Shown: piece after piece, positions 54,804 through 63,980 of the stretch
Layout of the letters: every line of letters begins with the position of its first letter
How positions within the stretch are numbered: position 1 is the first letter of the stretch
Origin: Psychrobacter pacificensis
Lineage (GTDB): Bacteria; Pseudomonadota; Gammaproteobacteria; Pseudomonadales; Moraxellaceae
Length of the DNA stretch: 64,000 nucleotides
Direction of reading: 5' to 3'
NCBI RefSeq assembly: GCF_900101915.1
Contig: NZ_FNAL01000004.1
Location: 62,001-126,000, forward strand
The notes under the pieces: model-generated
The model's database searches: none
Seen by the model: only the letters and a program-made list of their open reading frames with translations
What the model was told of the DNA's origin: nothing
Program-made: the position numbers and the translations under genes

Positions 54804-55979
54804 ATGTCAGAAGACCAAACAATGAGTGCAGAAGAGTTTCAAAACCAATACTTCAGTGATGATGAGTCTAAGGGCTTAGAAGGTGAGATGGAGTATGATC
54901 TAGAAACTGGACTTCTTGGTGAGGATGGCGAACTTGCTAACTTACATGCCGAGTTAGAAGAAGCACGCGAGCAGCTAGTGAGTATTCGCGACTTTATTCG
55001 TTTTTCCGTCACACAATTGCGTAACTATGATGTGGTTGTCGCGCAAGGCACGACCGATGAGTTTGCAGAAGCCTCAGCCATTGTGCTTCATTCGTTGTCT
55101 TTAGATTGGTCAGCCAATGAGCAGATTTTAGACTGTCGTTTGACCACGTCAGAGAAGCAGGCAGTGCTAGGACTATTAGAAGAGCGCATCGCTGAACGTA
55201 AGCCGCTGAGCTATCTGATTAACTTGTCGTATTTCTGTGATTTGCCTTTTTATGTGGATGAGCGCGTGCTTATCCCGCGCTCGCCAATCGCAGAGTTGAT
55301 TCGTCAGCAGTTCCATCCGTATTTTGAAGTTACTGAACTCGCCAAACCACTGGGTGTTAGCCCGAATGAAAAGTCAGCAGTATTTTATGATCATGGCTTG
55401 GATGTGAAGCAGTTGTCGCAGCCTGAGCGTATCTTAGACTTGTGTACTGGCTCTGGTTGTATCGCAATCGCGCTTGCTACCCGTTTCGTTGATGCGTTGG
55501 TTGATGCTATCGATATCGATAAAGGCGCGCTGGACGTGGCAATGGTCAATGTCGATCATCATGACCTTGGCCATCAAGTGAACGTAATCGAGTCTGATTT
55601 GTTTGCCAAGATACCTGCTGAGAACCAGTATGAGCTTATCGTCACCAATCCACCGTATGTCGATGCGGCTATCATGGCAGATTTGCCGCCTGAGTTTTTA
55701 TATGAGCCTGAGCATGCATTAGCCGCGGGTCAAGACGGCTTGGATTTGGTACATCGTATTTTATTTGAAGCGTCAGATTACCTTAGCCCAGATGGTTTGC
55801 TGGTCTGTGAAGTGGGTGACAGCGAATGGGCATTAAAGCAAGCCTATCCTGAGATTCAGTTTGATTGGTTGAAGTTTGCACATGGCGGACATGGGGTTTT
55901 TGCGATTACTTATGATGAATTGGTAGCCAATCGTCAACTGTTTGCCGCTTATGTGCAACTATTAGATAGCATGCAATAG
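54804..55979 (+). CDS. prmB: Ribosomal protein L3 glutamine methyltransferase PrmB
   Basis: Methylates a glutamine of ribosomal protein L3. The SAM-binding motif LDLCTGSGCIAIAL and the catalytic NPPY at residues 282-285 (VTNPPYVDAAIMADLPPEFLYEPEHAL in part) are both present. YLINLSYFCDLPFYVDERVLIPRSPIAEL is typical of PrmB/PrmC. PrmB is preferred over PrmC because of LPPEF-EPEHALAAGQDGLDLV and the adjacent aroC. The 391 residues exceed E. coli PrmB (310), mainly by an acidic N-terminus of about 55 residues. aroC follows after 103 bases. Confidence 0.93.
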   Translation: MSEDQTMSAEEFQNQYFSDDESKGLEGEMEYDLETGLLGEDGELANLHAELEEAREQLVSIRDFIRFSVTQLRNYDVVVAQGTTDEFAEASAIVLHSLSLDWSANEQILDCRLTTSEKQAVLGLLEERIAERKPLSYLINLSYFCDLPFYVDERVLIPRSPIAELIRQQFHPYFEVTELAKPLGVSPNEKSAVFYDHGLDVKQLSQPERILDLCTGSGCIAIALATRFVDALVDAIDIDKGALDVAMVNVDHHDLGHQVNVIESDLFAKIPAENQYELIVTNPPYVDAAIMADLPPEFLYEPEHALAAGQDGLDLVHRILFEASDYLSPDGLLVCEVGDSEWALKQAYPEIQFDWLKFAHGGHGVFAITYDELVANRQLFAAYVQLLDSMQ

Positions 55980-56082
55980 TTGAGTGTGGGTCACAAAATC
56001 GAGCATATAAAAACTGATCAGCGATAATCATAAAAGGTTGGTCGAACAACCATCAGTCGCGTTTACTTGTTTAAGGACAATT

Positions 56083-57186
56083 ATGGCAGGCAATAGTATT
56101 GGGCAGGTTTTTACGGTCACCACGTGCGGTGAGTCACATGGCGCAGGACTGATGGCCATCGTTGATGGCGTACCACCAGGTTTAGCATTATCTGCAGACG
56201 ATTTACAAGTAGATCTGGATCGTCGCAAACCGGGTACGTCTAAGTATTCAACCCAGCGCCGTGAGTCTGATGAAGTTGAGATTATCTCTGGCGTATTTGA
56301 AGGCAAAACCACAGGGACATCCATCGGTCTATTGATTCGCAATACCAATCAAAAATCAAAAGACTATAGCGATATCAAAGATACCTTCCGTCCTGGACAT
56401 GCCGATTATACTTACAGTATGAAATACGGCTTTCGTGATTATCGCGGTGGTGGTCGCTCGTCAGCGCGTGAGACGGCTATGCGAGTGGCTGCTGGTGCTA
56501 TTGCTAAGAAGTACTTACAAGAACGGCTGGGCGTACAGATTCGTGGTCATGTGACCCAAATCGGCAATGAGCATAGCAATGTACTAGACCCGAGTCAGAT
56601 CGATTGGGAATTTGTCAATAGCAATCCGTTCTTCTGCGCAGACAAAGAAGCGATTGGCCGTTTTGAGACCTTGATTGACAACTTGCGCCGCGAAGGCACC
56701 AGTTGCGGTGCACGCCTTGATATTATCGCGAGCGGTGTACCCGTAGGTCTGGGCGAGCCAGTATTTGATCGTTTAGATGCCGATATCGCTCATGCGATGA
56801 TGAGTATCAATGCGGTCAAAGGGGTTGAGATTGGCGATGGTATGGCAGTGGCAGGTCAATTTGGACATAGCGCTCGTGATGAGCTGACGCCAGATGGGTT
56901 TGCAGCCAATCATGCGGGCGGTGTCTTGGGCGGTATCTCATCAGGCCAAGATATCCGTGTCAGTATCGCGCTAAAACCAACATCTAGCATCACAACTGCA
57001 GGCAAGAGCATCAACACCCAAGGTGAAGCAGTCGATATGCTCACCAAAGGCCGTCATGATCCTTGCGTCGGTGTGCGTGCCACGCCTATTGCCGAAGCGA
57101 TGCTAGCGATTGTAGTGCTCGATCACTATCTGCGTCACCGTGGTCAGAACGCGGATGTGAAGCCGCCAGTACAATCGATTACTTAG
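56083..57186 (+). CDS. aroC: Chorismate synthase
   Basis: Converts EPSP to chorismate, ending the shikimate pathway; uses reduced FMN. All three signatures are present: [37 protein letters not shown] and the C-terminal [21 protein letters not shown] (cited in part). ATG 56083 is chosen because AAGGAC lies five to ten bases before it and the first residues [11 protein letters not shown] match the family. The upstream frame from 56038 adds 15 unrelated residues. The 367 residues match E. coli AroC (361). The prmB-aroC order is conserved in gammaproteobacteria. Confidence 0.97.
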   Translation: MAGNSIGQVFTVTTCGESHGAGLMAIVDGVPPGLALSADDLQVDLDRRKPGTSKYSTQRRESDEVEIISGVFEGKTTGTSIGLLIRNTNQKSKDYSDIKDTFRPGHADYTYSMKYGFRDYRGGGRSSARETAMRVAAGAIAKKYLQERLGVQIRGHVTQIGNEHSNVLDPSQIDWEFVNSNPFFCADKEAIGRFETLIDNLRREGTSCGARLDIIASGVPVGLGEPVFDRLDADIAHAMMSINAVKGVEIGDGMAVAGQFGHSARDELTPDGFAANHAGGVLGGISSGQDIRVSIALKPTSSITTAGKSINTQGEAVDMLTKGRHDPCVGVRATPIAEAMLAIVVLDHYLRHRGQNADVKPPVQSIT

Positions 57187-57206
57187 TATTTTTGCCTTAG
57201 AGAAGT

Positions 57207-57261
57207 CAGCCCTTTATTGTTTCCAGTAGTTTAATACTAGAAATGATAAAGGGCTTTTTTA
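57207..57261 (+). terminator. Intrinsic terminator after aroC
   Basis: AGCCCTTTAT (57208-57217) pairs with ATAAAGGGCT (57246-57255), with an inner AGTA/TACT stem, followed by six T. About 22 bases after the stop. Confidence 0.88.
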
Positions 57262-57320
57262 TGTCCCAATAAAATACAGGGGTTACCTAAAAACAATCAA
57301 CGTGCTGAGCGAGCAAGATA

Positions 57321-57521
57321 TCAGGCTGCCAATCGATATTCATCAATAGCTATACATTGCTGATGCCGAAAGACCAGTAATAATTGCTGACTAGGAATCG
57401 CTAGCCAATGTCCAAACTCAATACTACCGACACCTTGGCTGGATAGTATCTGCGCGCAGTGATGACGGCTGAGGCCGATTAGGTGCTTGATGATAGGGTT
57501 ATCAGTTAATTGACGTGACAT
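57321..57521 (-). CDS. Small orphan protein, unknown function
   Basis: A 66-residue protein without signal peptide or transmembrane helix. I do not recognise it. It contains IIKHLIGLSRHHCAQIL and a moderately hydrophobic C-terminal half (QQLLLVFRHQQCIAIDEY), and could be a small alpha/beta domain. An excellent ribosome-binding site (AAGGAGAAC, seven to ten bases before the ATG) supports expression. It lies 130 bases downstream of creC on the same strand, in the place of creD in E. coli, but is unrelated to CreD. Confidence 0.6.
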   Translation of the reverse strand: MSRQLTDNPIIKHLIGLSRHHCAQILSSQGVGSIEFGHWLAIPSQQLLLVFRHQQCIAIDEYRLAA

Positions 57522-57651
57522 AAATGTTCTCCTTCTAATCTGCTTTACGGATTTGATGGTTCAATAGATCTTAGTGCTATCGTAAAATAAAGAAGTAGAA
57601 ATCCTGTGCAGTCATGATGGAAAATTGATGAACTGTTATCAATGCCTATTC

Positions 57652-59424
57652 TTAAGCCAGGGGCAGGGTAATACTAACCATCACACCAGAACGCTGATTT
57701 TTACCAGTATCAGTTTTATCAGTGCCAATTTCATTATCATTAGCATGGATATTATCAATAGTTACCTGACCGCCATGATGCTCAATGACTTGCTTCACTA
57801 AAGTGAGTCCAAGACCGGTGCCTTTTTTGAGAATACTATCGGACTGTTTTGAGCCAGCTTTGTGATGTGCTGAACCTGTATCTAGCGTATAGGTTGTATT
57901 CTGATTTTTCACTTGCTGAACAGAATGGCTTTGATGAGATAGGCTAAAATAACGCTCAAAAGCTTTTTCAATAGCATAATCAGGCAATAGCTTTCCATCA
58001 TTAAATATATCGATGATTACCGTTCGCGCTGTGCTGTGCAACGAGATATCAACCGTGTTATCAGCAAAATGAATGGCATTATCCAGCACATTTTGTAAGA
58101 CTTGTACCAACCAAAATTGGTCAGCAAACACACTGGTAGAGGCCAATAATTCTGCTGGTAAGTTTGTAGTGTTTGTCATGTGCTGATCATCGATGTATAT
58201 ATCGATAGGTTGTAGATTCTGCTGTTGCTGCTTAGCGGTATTGTCTTTTATTAGAGTCTGTAATAATGGCAGTAGCGGCGTTAGCTGACGACTGAGCTTA
58301 AAAGTAGGCTGTTCAACTTTTGCAAGCAACAGTAGTCGGTCGATGAGCTGCTGCATTTTTACGCTTTGCTCACCAACCGTCTCAATGAGCATCTGCCGAT
58401 CATCCTGATCAAGCATATGACCATCTAGTCCATCATCTTCTAACAGCTCACTACTGGCGCGAATGGCGGTTAAAGGGCTTTTTAACTCGTGAGTGAGTGT
58501 ATGCACATAATCAGTGACATAAGCACGATTCTCTAGTCGATGCTTCATAGTCTCAATGGTATCTGTCAGGCTGTTTAGCTCATGACCCAGATAAAAATAG
58601 GGTTTTTTGGTGTCTTCTGCCAGCGAACTGGTATATTGAGTCACCAAGGTAATACTTTGCTTGAGCCACCATGCGATGAGACCTGCTAAAATGAGGGCAG
58701 CCGTGCTGATAAATAGCACTGTGATCAGCATGCGGTTACGTGTGTCGTCCAAATAAGGTAGCACGCTGGCGACAGGTTTGCCGACGCTGACCACGCCGAT
58801 AATCTCGCCAGACATATTCTTTATTGGCTGTGCGACATACATGACCGAGCCATCACGCTGCTGGTTATCCCGCAGCGTACTTCTTGCACCGTACTGACCT
58901 CTTAATGTGAGATAGACATCATTCCAGCGCCCATAGTTTTGTCCCTCATTATTATCAGGTTGGGGTAGCGAATCATAAATGACCCTGCCGCTGCTGTCTG
59001 TTACATATACCCGAAAGCTACTATAGCTTTTGGTTTGATTGACAGCGCCTAAGTGCTCGTTAGTCGCCGGTATGCCCACAAATGCAGTATCGAGCTGTGC
59101 TTGATACGCTTCATCGTATAGCTCGCCCGTAGCCAATGGCACTTGCAGGCTAGCGGCTAGTAATTTACTGGTGTCTAATAGCGTGTCTTCGATGACCTGC
59201 TGGGCGGTTGGCTTAACGTAGCCAAATAATTGAGTAAAAACAACAATGCCACAAATGATGAGTACCAAAGCGACCGCCAGCCAAATCCTAAAAAATATAC
59301 TTAAATTGAGCAGTCGTTTACGCTTAGGAGTTTGCTGCACAGTACCAATGGGATGCAATTTGGCATACCAATTGTTTTGGTCGTTATGAGTATCGCTCTC
59401 AGCATTATTGGCATTATGATTCAT
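57652..59424 (-). CDS. creC: CreC-like sensor histidine kinase
   Basis: Sensor partner of CreB. Two transmembrane helices (about 42-68 and 232-254) flank a periplasmic domain of about 160 residues with FRVYVTDSSGRVIYDS and VMYVAQPIKNMSGEIIGVVSVGKPV, the CreC-type double-Cache-like sensor. A HAMP-like linker leads to the H-box with phosphorylated His 312 (THELKSPLTAIRASSELLED), then the ATPase domain (NVLDNAIHFAD, GTGLGLTLVKQVIEHHGG). It is larger than E. coli CreC (590 against 474), with polar N-terminus and an insertion near 505-540 between the ATPase motifs. It follows creB by 16 bases. Confidence 0.88.
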   Translation of the reverse strand: MNHNANNAESDTHNDQNNWYAKLHPIGTVQQTPKRKRLLNLSIFFRIWLAVALVLIICGIVVFTQLFGYVKPTAQQVIEDTLLDTSKLLAASLQVPLATGELYDEAYQAQLDTAFVGIPATNEHLGAVNQTKSYSSFRVYVTDSSGRVIYDSLPQPDNNEGQNYGRWNDVYLTLRGQYGARSTLRDNQQRDGSVMYVAQPIKNMSGEIIGVVSVGKPVASVLPYLDDTRNRMLITVLFISTAALILAGLIAWWLKQSITLVTQYTSSLAEDTKKPYFYLGHELNSLTDTIETMKHRLENRAYVTDYVHTLTHELKSPLTAIRASSELLEDDGLDGHMLDQDDRQMLIETVGEQSVKMQQLIDRLLLLAKVEQPTFKLSRQLTPLLPLLQTLIKDNTAKQQQQNLQPIDIYIDDQHMTNTTNLPAELLASTSVFADQFWLVQVLQNVLDNAIHFADNTVDISLHSTARTVIIDIFNDGKLLPDYAIEKAFERYFSLSHQSHSVQQVKNQNTTYTLDTGSAHHKAGSKQSDSILKKGTGLGLTLVKQVIEHHGGQVTIDNIHANDNEIGTDKTDTGKNQRSGVMVSITLPLA

Positions 59425-59440
59425 AAATTAGCAGCTATTA

Positions 59441-60220
59441 TTAAGCTGGACATAATGCGTAACCCAGTCCACGATGTGTATGAATGACTTCAATACTCGT
59501 ATCAATAGTCGCAAGTTGCTTACGAATCGACTTGATATGGCTGTCTATCGTGCGTGCTAGGCGATGATCAGGATAATCACTAACTGCGTTAAGCAGCTGC
59601 TCACGGCTAAAGACTTGATTCGGTGCTTGTAATAAGGTGAGTAAAACTTTGCGCTCGGTGTTACTAAGTTCCAGCTTTTGCTCTTGCCACGTTAATGAAT
59701 AATTAAGCGGCTGATAGTGCCAAACGCCGGATTGGTTTTCAAACGTTAATGCTTGTCCTGATAGATTATTCGAGGAGGTGCTGTCAGTGCTGTCATTTGA
59801 GCTTACGGTATGAGAGCCTGACTGTTGAATCAGCTGTTCACGTCGCCAAATGGCTTTTAGGCGTGCGACCAATTCACGTGGACTAAAGGGTTTGGCACAG
59901 TAATCATCGCCACCCATCTCCAACCCTAAAATACGATCGACCTCATCGCTACGTGCAGTCAAAAATACAATAGGCAAGTCTTTTAAGGCGTCGATATCAG
60001 GTGTATGACGTATTTGTTGGCACAGACTCAGACCATCGCCATCTGGCAGACCGACATCCATAATGATCGCCGATAGATCTTGTGCTTCATGACTATGCAG
60101 CATGGGTAACACACTACTGGCATTATCCAGCCAAGTCATCTGCCAGCCTTCGCGCTTGCAGGTAACCTTAAGCGACATCGCGATCGCAGGATCATCTTCT
60201 ACCAGTAAAATATGGGTCAT
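59441..60220 (-). CDS. creB: CreB-like response regulator
   Basis: OmpR-type regulator. The receiver domain has the acidic pair at 9-10, phosphorylated Asp 55 (IIMDVGLPDGDGL), Thr 88 and Lys 110 (DDYCAKPFSPREL). The DNA-binding winged helix (about 170-258) contains NTERKVLLTLLQAPNQVFSREQLL and DHRLARTIDSHIKSIRKQL. A Ser/Thr/Asn-rich linker of about 30 residues (near 130-160) makes it longer than E. coli CreB (229). No CreB box (TTCAC-N6-TTCAC) was noticed in the window, but I did not search exhaustively. Confidence 0.88.
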   Translation of the reverse strand: MTHILLVEDDPAIAMSLKVTCKREGWQMTWLDNASSVLPMLHSHEAQDLSAIIMDVGLPDGDGLSLCQQIRHTPDIDALKDLPIVFLTARSDEVDRILGLEMGGDDYCAKPFSPRELVARLKAIWRREQLIQQSGSHTVSSNDSTDSTSSNNLSGQALTFENQSGVWHYQPLNYSLTWQEQKLELSNTERKVLLTLLQAPNQVFSREQLLNAVSDYPDHRLARTIDSHIKSIRKQLATIDTSIEVIHTHRGLGYALCPA

Positions 60221-60371
60221 AGTCTCTACATCATCTTATAATCTTAGTAAATTATCGTAGCACAAAACAGCAGGATGCTCCTGCTACTAGGAACCGAATG
60301 GTGTGAAAAGTTAATGGAAAAGTAGGGTGCTCAGTAGATGGTTTTCGGTGTAATCATTTTAATGCATTTAA

Positions 60372-60403
60372 CAAAAAGGCCAGCTCAATGGATAAGCTAG
60401 CCT
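60372..60403 (-). terminator. Terminator after the phosphodiesterase gene
   Basis: On the minus strand GGCTAGCT and AGCTGGCC pair (one mismatch) over a nine-base loop, then five T. It lies about 45 bases past the stop of the gene at 60447. Confidence 0.7.
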
Positions 60404-60446
60404 CGGTAATACAAACTAAGCGTGATTATCTATTAATAGACTAAAT

Positions 60447-61817
60447 CTATTTAAGACCTTTGCAATTGGCGTAATAGCTTACCGTAGCGGGCCAGTCTGA
60501 AAAAATGCCTTGGACACCGACATCCTGCGCTAGTACGTCAATATAATTCATCATATCACCATCATTGTTGATAGCATCTCCAAGACCGCTATAGTACCAA
60601 TCGCCACCGTCGGTTAATGGTCCTGAACGCTCTATCGACCACGTAATGATTTTTAGACCATTGGCTTTGGCTTGTTTTGCGTATTCTGATGGTTGCATAT
60701 TGCCTTTACCGTCAGTAGTGACTAATAACCAAAGCGCCGGTGCAATGGTATTGATGCCGCGTGCTTTGATATCAGCCAATGAATGTCTCCAAGTGCTTGC
60801 GTCGTTTTTATTAAAAGTTTTATCGTCAGCGGTCTCATTGCTGTCATCAATCAGATAGACGGCATTAGCCCCATAAGCTGGCTCGTTTTTGATCCAGTAA
60901 TCCAGATCTTCTATATTGAATGACTGGGCAAATACATCACTTGCAGGCACGCCCGCTGCCTTATAAGTATCTATCAGCTGTTGGCGATAATCGTCTAAAC
61001 GATAGCCATTAAACGGCATGGTCACGGCTGGTGCTTTTAGCTCAGGCGTGTGCTTCATGCCTAGCTGGCGTGCCAATGCGATATGCTCTTTTAACGTCAA
61101 TACCTGACCATTTTGTGAATACAAGTCCGTTCGCCACGGTGCGGTTGCATTCATATACTCGCTAATACTGGTTGCTTTTTTATTGGCAGCATCCATCTTA
61201 CCCGTCAAGGTTTTAAATTGAGCGGCACTGATATCTGAGGTGCGACATTCGATACTATCGGCATTGGTAAGTTTACCCTGAGCATCCAATACAGGCGGTA
61301 CGGTACATTGCTTGGCCAGCGGCGTGGTCAAAATATTAGTCGTGGTGTGCAAATCGTTTTGGGCATGACGACAGACAAGCTCACCGTCATTGGTAAATGC
61401 AACATCACATTCTAAGATGCCAGCACCCATTTGTGCTGACGCCACGTAACTATCATAAGTATGTTCAGGTAGCTGTAATGGCGCACCTCGATGCGCAATA
61501 GAGAAGTCCGTCTTACTTGGTAGTTGCCCCCTGCACGCCTGTAGCTCTTGTTTTAGTGGTCCCTCATCCATATCATTTATCAGATAAAACGGACGCACGC
61601 CATAGGTATATGCGACAGGTGAGGACGGTTGCGGCTGTGATTGCAGTTGCGCTATTGATGAAGAGGCTTTTGATGTGAGTGTTGAGCGGCTATCAGTAGT
61701 GCAGCCTACTATTAGTAATGAGGTGACAAGCGTTAAAGGTAAGGCGAGATGAATCTTATTGACTTTAGCCAGCGTGTGCTTACTCAGCTCAAGCGCTGAT
61801 TTATTAGAAATTGTCAT
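60447..61817 (-). CDS. Lipoprotein glycerophosphodiester phosphodiesterase
   Basis: Predicted periplasm-facing enzyme that splits glycerophosphodiesters into glycerol 3-phosphate and an alcohol. The N-terminus is a lipoprotein signal with Cys 39 (LLIVGC). The GDPD motifs follow: His 109-Arg 110 (IAHRGAP), Glu 136 and Asp 138 ([12 protein letters not shown]), and His 151 ([12 protein letters not shown]). Later segments include [12 protein letters not shown] and [16 protein letters not shown] Cys-containing insertion ([11 protein letters not shown]...IECRTSD) is typical of a larger GDPD subgroup than E. coli GlpQ (456 against 358). It is probably a single-gene unit with a terminator. Confidence 0.88.
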   Translation of the reverse strand: MTISNKSALELSKHTLAKVNKIHLALPLTLVTSLLIVGCTTDSRSTLTSKASSSIAQLQSQPQPSSPVAYTYGVRPFYLINDMDEGPLKQELQACRGQLPSKTDFSIAHRGAPLQLPEHTYDSYVASAQMGAGILECDVAFTNDGELVCRHAQNDLHTTTNILTTPLAKQCTVPPVLDAQGKLTNADSIECRTSDISAAQFKTLTGKMDAANKKATSISEYMNATAPWRTDLYSQNGQVLTLKEHIALARQLGMKHTPELKAPAVTMPFNGYRLDDYRQQLIDTYKAAGVPASDVFAQSFNIEDLDYWIKNEPAYGANAVYLIDDSNETADDKTFNKNDASTWRHSLADIKARGINTIAPALWLLVTTDGKGNMQPSEYAKQAKANGLKIITWSIERSGPLTDGGDWYYSGLGDAINNDGDMMNYIDVLAQDVGVQGIFSDWPATVSYYANCKGLK

Positions 61818-62236
61818 GTAAAATGTTCCTGCAAAATTATAAAAAATCCCATCGGACGTAGGGATAGGAATTAAAAGATTAGCGTTTGACTATTGGTTGC
61901 TACTTGCTGTTTGCTAAAAGAAACTAAAGGCCTTGCATTCTTGTATGAGCTTAGTTTTGTAAGAACTTAACATTAATGCAGATACAATTGTAGGAAAATG
62001 TACTAAAGAGTAGACAGTTGACAGTATATAAGCTTGATAGTACTGGGCTTATCGGTCATAAAATCATACGTGTCTTCTTATACTGTTCTCATTTTCGCTA
62101 TTGTCCATTTAGTACCTCACTATTGACATATTCTCAAACTAACAGATGATATTGACCATATAATGACACATACATTATTTTGACAAAAAACATAGAAATG
62201 CTTAGGGCATATCTCACTACATTATTAAGGATAACT
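61818..62236. other. Divergent intergenic region
   Basis: A 419-base AT-rich spacer between the phosphodiesterase (minus) and hydrolase (plus) genes. TTGACA (near 62123) and TATAAT (near 62157) both occur, but not at promoter spacing; several overlapping promoters are possible. No coding frame with a ribosome-binding site is seen. Confidence 0.4.
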
Positions 62237-62908
62237 ATGAGTAACTATTTAGACGCCGTCGTCGTTGAGCACAATCCCTCTCAAAAAAAGATAGATCGCG
62301 CGGTGATTTGGCTACACGGCTTAGGTGCTAGCGGTCATGATTTTGAGCCAGTTGTGCCGCAGCTTGGCTTGGCTGATGATATGGCAGTACGTTTTATCTT
62401 TCCACATGCACCAAAACGCCCAGTAACCGTAAATGGCGGCATGGTGATGCCAGCATGGTACGACATCATAGAGATGAGTCTGGAGCGCAAAGTAGATGTG
62501 GCTCAGATTGAAGAGTCTGCTCAGCAGATACAAGATTTGATTAGCCGTGAGATTGAGCGCGGCGTATCACCAGAGCACATCGTTATTGCCGGATTTTCGC
62601 AGGGCGGGGCGGTGGCGTATCACGTGGCACTTGGCTACCCAGAGCGCTTAGCTGGCTTGATGACGCTCTCCACCTACTTAGCGACCAATGACAATATTGA
62701 GTATAGTGCTGCCAATAAAGACATGCCGATTCTGATTGAGCATGGTACGCATGATCCAGTCGTGCCTGTCATCCTAGGCGAGCATGCGCAGCAGTTATTG
62801 ACGAGCAAAGGCTACAACGTTGAATACCATACTTACTCGATGGCACATCAAGTCTGTATGCCGCAGATTCAAAATATCGGCAAATGGCTAAACACCGTCT
62901 TGGCTTAA
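62237..62908 (+). CDS. Alpha/beta-hydrolase (carboxylesterase/phospholipase family)
   Basis: A 223-residue cytosolic serine hydrolase of the acyl-protein-thioesterase/carboxylesterase type. The nucleophile is Ser 121 (AGFSQGGAVAYH), with Asp 173 (HGTHDPVVP) and His 204 (SMAHQVCMP) completing the triad. VIWLHGLGASGHDF supplies the oxyanion loop. ATG 62237 has AAGGAT just upstream and gives the usual length; the frame is open from 62180. Substrate is unknown; relatives hydrolyse short-chain esters. Confidence 0.87.
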   Translation: MSNYLDAVVVEHNPSQKKIDRAVIWLHGLGASGHDFEPVVPQLGLADDMAVRFIFPHAPKRPVTVNGGMVMPAWYDIIEMSLERKVDVAQIEESAQQIQDLISREIERGVSPEHIVIAGFSQGGAVAYHVALGYPERLAGLMTLSTYLATNDNIEYSAANKDMPILIEHGTHDPVVPVILGEHAQQLLTSKGYNVEYHTYSMAHQVCMPQIQNIGKWLNTVLA

Positions 62909-62950
62909 GATGATTCGCTGTAACGTAATGTAATAAGGGTTATGTATAGG

Positions 62951-62980
62951 TTGAAAAACCATCAATAAATCCTATATAAT
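62951..62980 (+). promoter_or_regulatory. Promoter for ssrA (tmRNA)
   Basis: TTGAAA (62951-62956) and perfect TATAAT (62975-62980) are 18 bases apart. The predicted start near 62987 is a few bases ahead of the mature 5' end. Confidence 0.75.
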
Positions 62981-62993
62981 AGTCAGTCTTATT

Positions 62994-63352
62994 GGGGATG
63001 TTCTGGCTTCGACGCTGGTGATGAAACTCAATGATGCATGTCGAGAGTGTATGTCCTCTCGTTAATCAAACATATATTGTTATAGTCGCAAACGACGAAA
63101 CTTACGCTCTAGCAGCTTAAACCCTGCTTACTGCGCTGCCGATTACCTATAGTTGGTTAGCCCAGTTGAAGCGTCCGCATATAGGTTCGCCACAAGGGAT
63201 TGTCTCAATCGCTTGGGTTCAAAAGTAGAGAATCGTCCAATCCATCCTGACTGTCGGATCGGTGCGGATTAAATTTAAAGACAGAAACTAAACATGTAGA
63301 TTCATGAGCGTAATGCTGGCGGACGCGGGTTCAACTCCCGCCATCTCCACCA
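62994..63352 (+). ncRNA. ssrA: tmRNA (transfer-messenger RNA)
   Basis: Rescues stalled ribosomes by acting as alanyl-tRNA and then as mRNA. The 5' end GGGGATG pairs with CATCTCC before the encoded ACCA at the 3' end. GGTTCAACTCCC is the T-arm, and CTGGCTTCGACG is the conserved 5' segment. The resume codon is GCA at 63088 and the tag frame reads ANDETYALAA, stopping at TAA 63118-63120. E. coli has ANDENYALAA. Pseudoknot regions lie between. S1, ClpA and SspB-type degradation would act on the tag; clpA and rpsA are in the same window. Confidence 0.97.
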
Positions 63353-63360
63353 AATATTGA

Positions 63361-63402
63361 TAAAGGGCTGACAGTCGCAGATTGTCAGCCCTTTATTTTG
63401 CG
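63361..63402 (+). terminator. Intrinsic terminator after ssrA
   Basis: AAAGGGCTGACA and TGTCAGCCCTTT pair perfectly over nine bases, followed by ATTTT. It starts about nine bases beyond the CCA end. Confidence 0.9.
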
Positions 63403-63728
63403 TGTTTTTTGACTTTCTCTTACCTTATAAAAGGTTGGCTACCATATAGGATGTTGGGGTTATTGTTGGTATTGAAGCTTTTCCAGCTGTTCAATATTAA
63501 CAAAAAATACTCTGATATCCTTGACCTATATCACGTTACGTAGCATAGATTTCACCATGAAATATCTCGTGCTTATCATCGTCGTAATTAGCTAAAACAC
63601 TACTCAAGGCAAGCTAGAATTGCTTTTCAGTATGTCTATTTGTAACCTTCAAGTCGAAAAAATATATTGTAGAAAGTGAATTTATCTGTAAAGTATAAAA
63701 ATAACAGACTAAAAATGAGGGATTAGAC
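63403..63728 (+). other. Gene-free region before the 83-residue gene
   Basis: AT-rich. A sequence close to an FNR/Anr site, TTGACCTATATCAC (63521-63534), lies about 195 bases before the next start. TTGACC within it could also be a -35 box. No coding frame is supported. Confidence 0.35.
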
Positions 63729-63980
63729 ATGCTTATCGAACTACAGGGTAGTAGATTGACTCAGGCAATATTAGAGCGGGATGATAATCAGGTATGGTGT
63801 GCTGTGAGCAATGTCAGTGACGATCATGCTATGACAGCCATCGATAATGGTTATTACGAATTATTAGTGTCTATCGTGTCTTTGGGTGATGATGGCTTTG
63901 TTTGTGATAAAGGCCATCTATGGCAGTACGCTGTACCCGTTAAAAAGGTCGAGCTTACTCAAGATGACGTAGGCTTATAG
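63729..63980 (+). CDS. Small protein, unknown function
   Basis: An 83-residue protein, acidic, with no signal peptide or membrane helix. I do not recognise it. It begins MLIELQGSRLTQAILERDD and has a probable small beta-rich fold (NQVWCAVSNVSDD, HLWQYAVPVKKVEL). GAGGGATTAGAC lies just before the ATG, a good ribosome-binding site. Stop at 63978-63980 is well inside the window. It stands after ssrA with no close plus-strand partner visible; the right side is cut by the window. Confidence 0.65.
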   Translation: MLIELQGSRLTQAILERDDNQVWCAVSNVSDDHAMTAIDNGYYELLVSIVSLGDDGFVCDKGHLWQYAVPVKKVELTQDDVGL

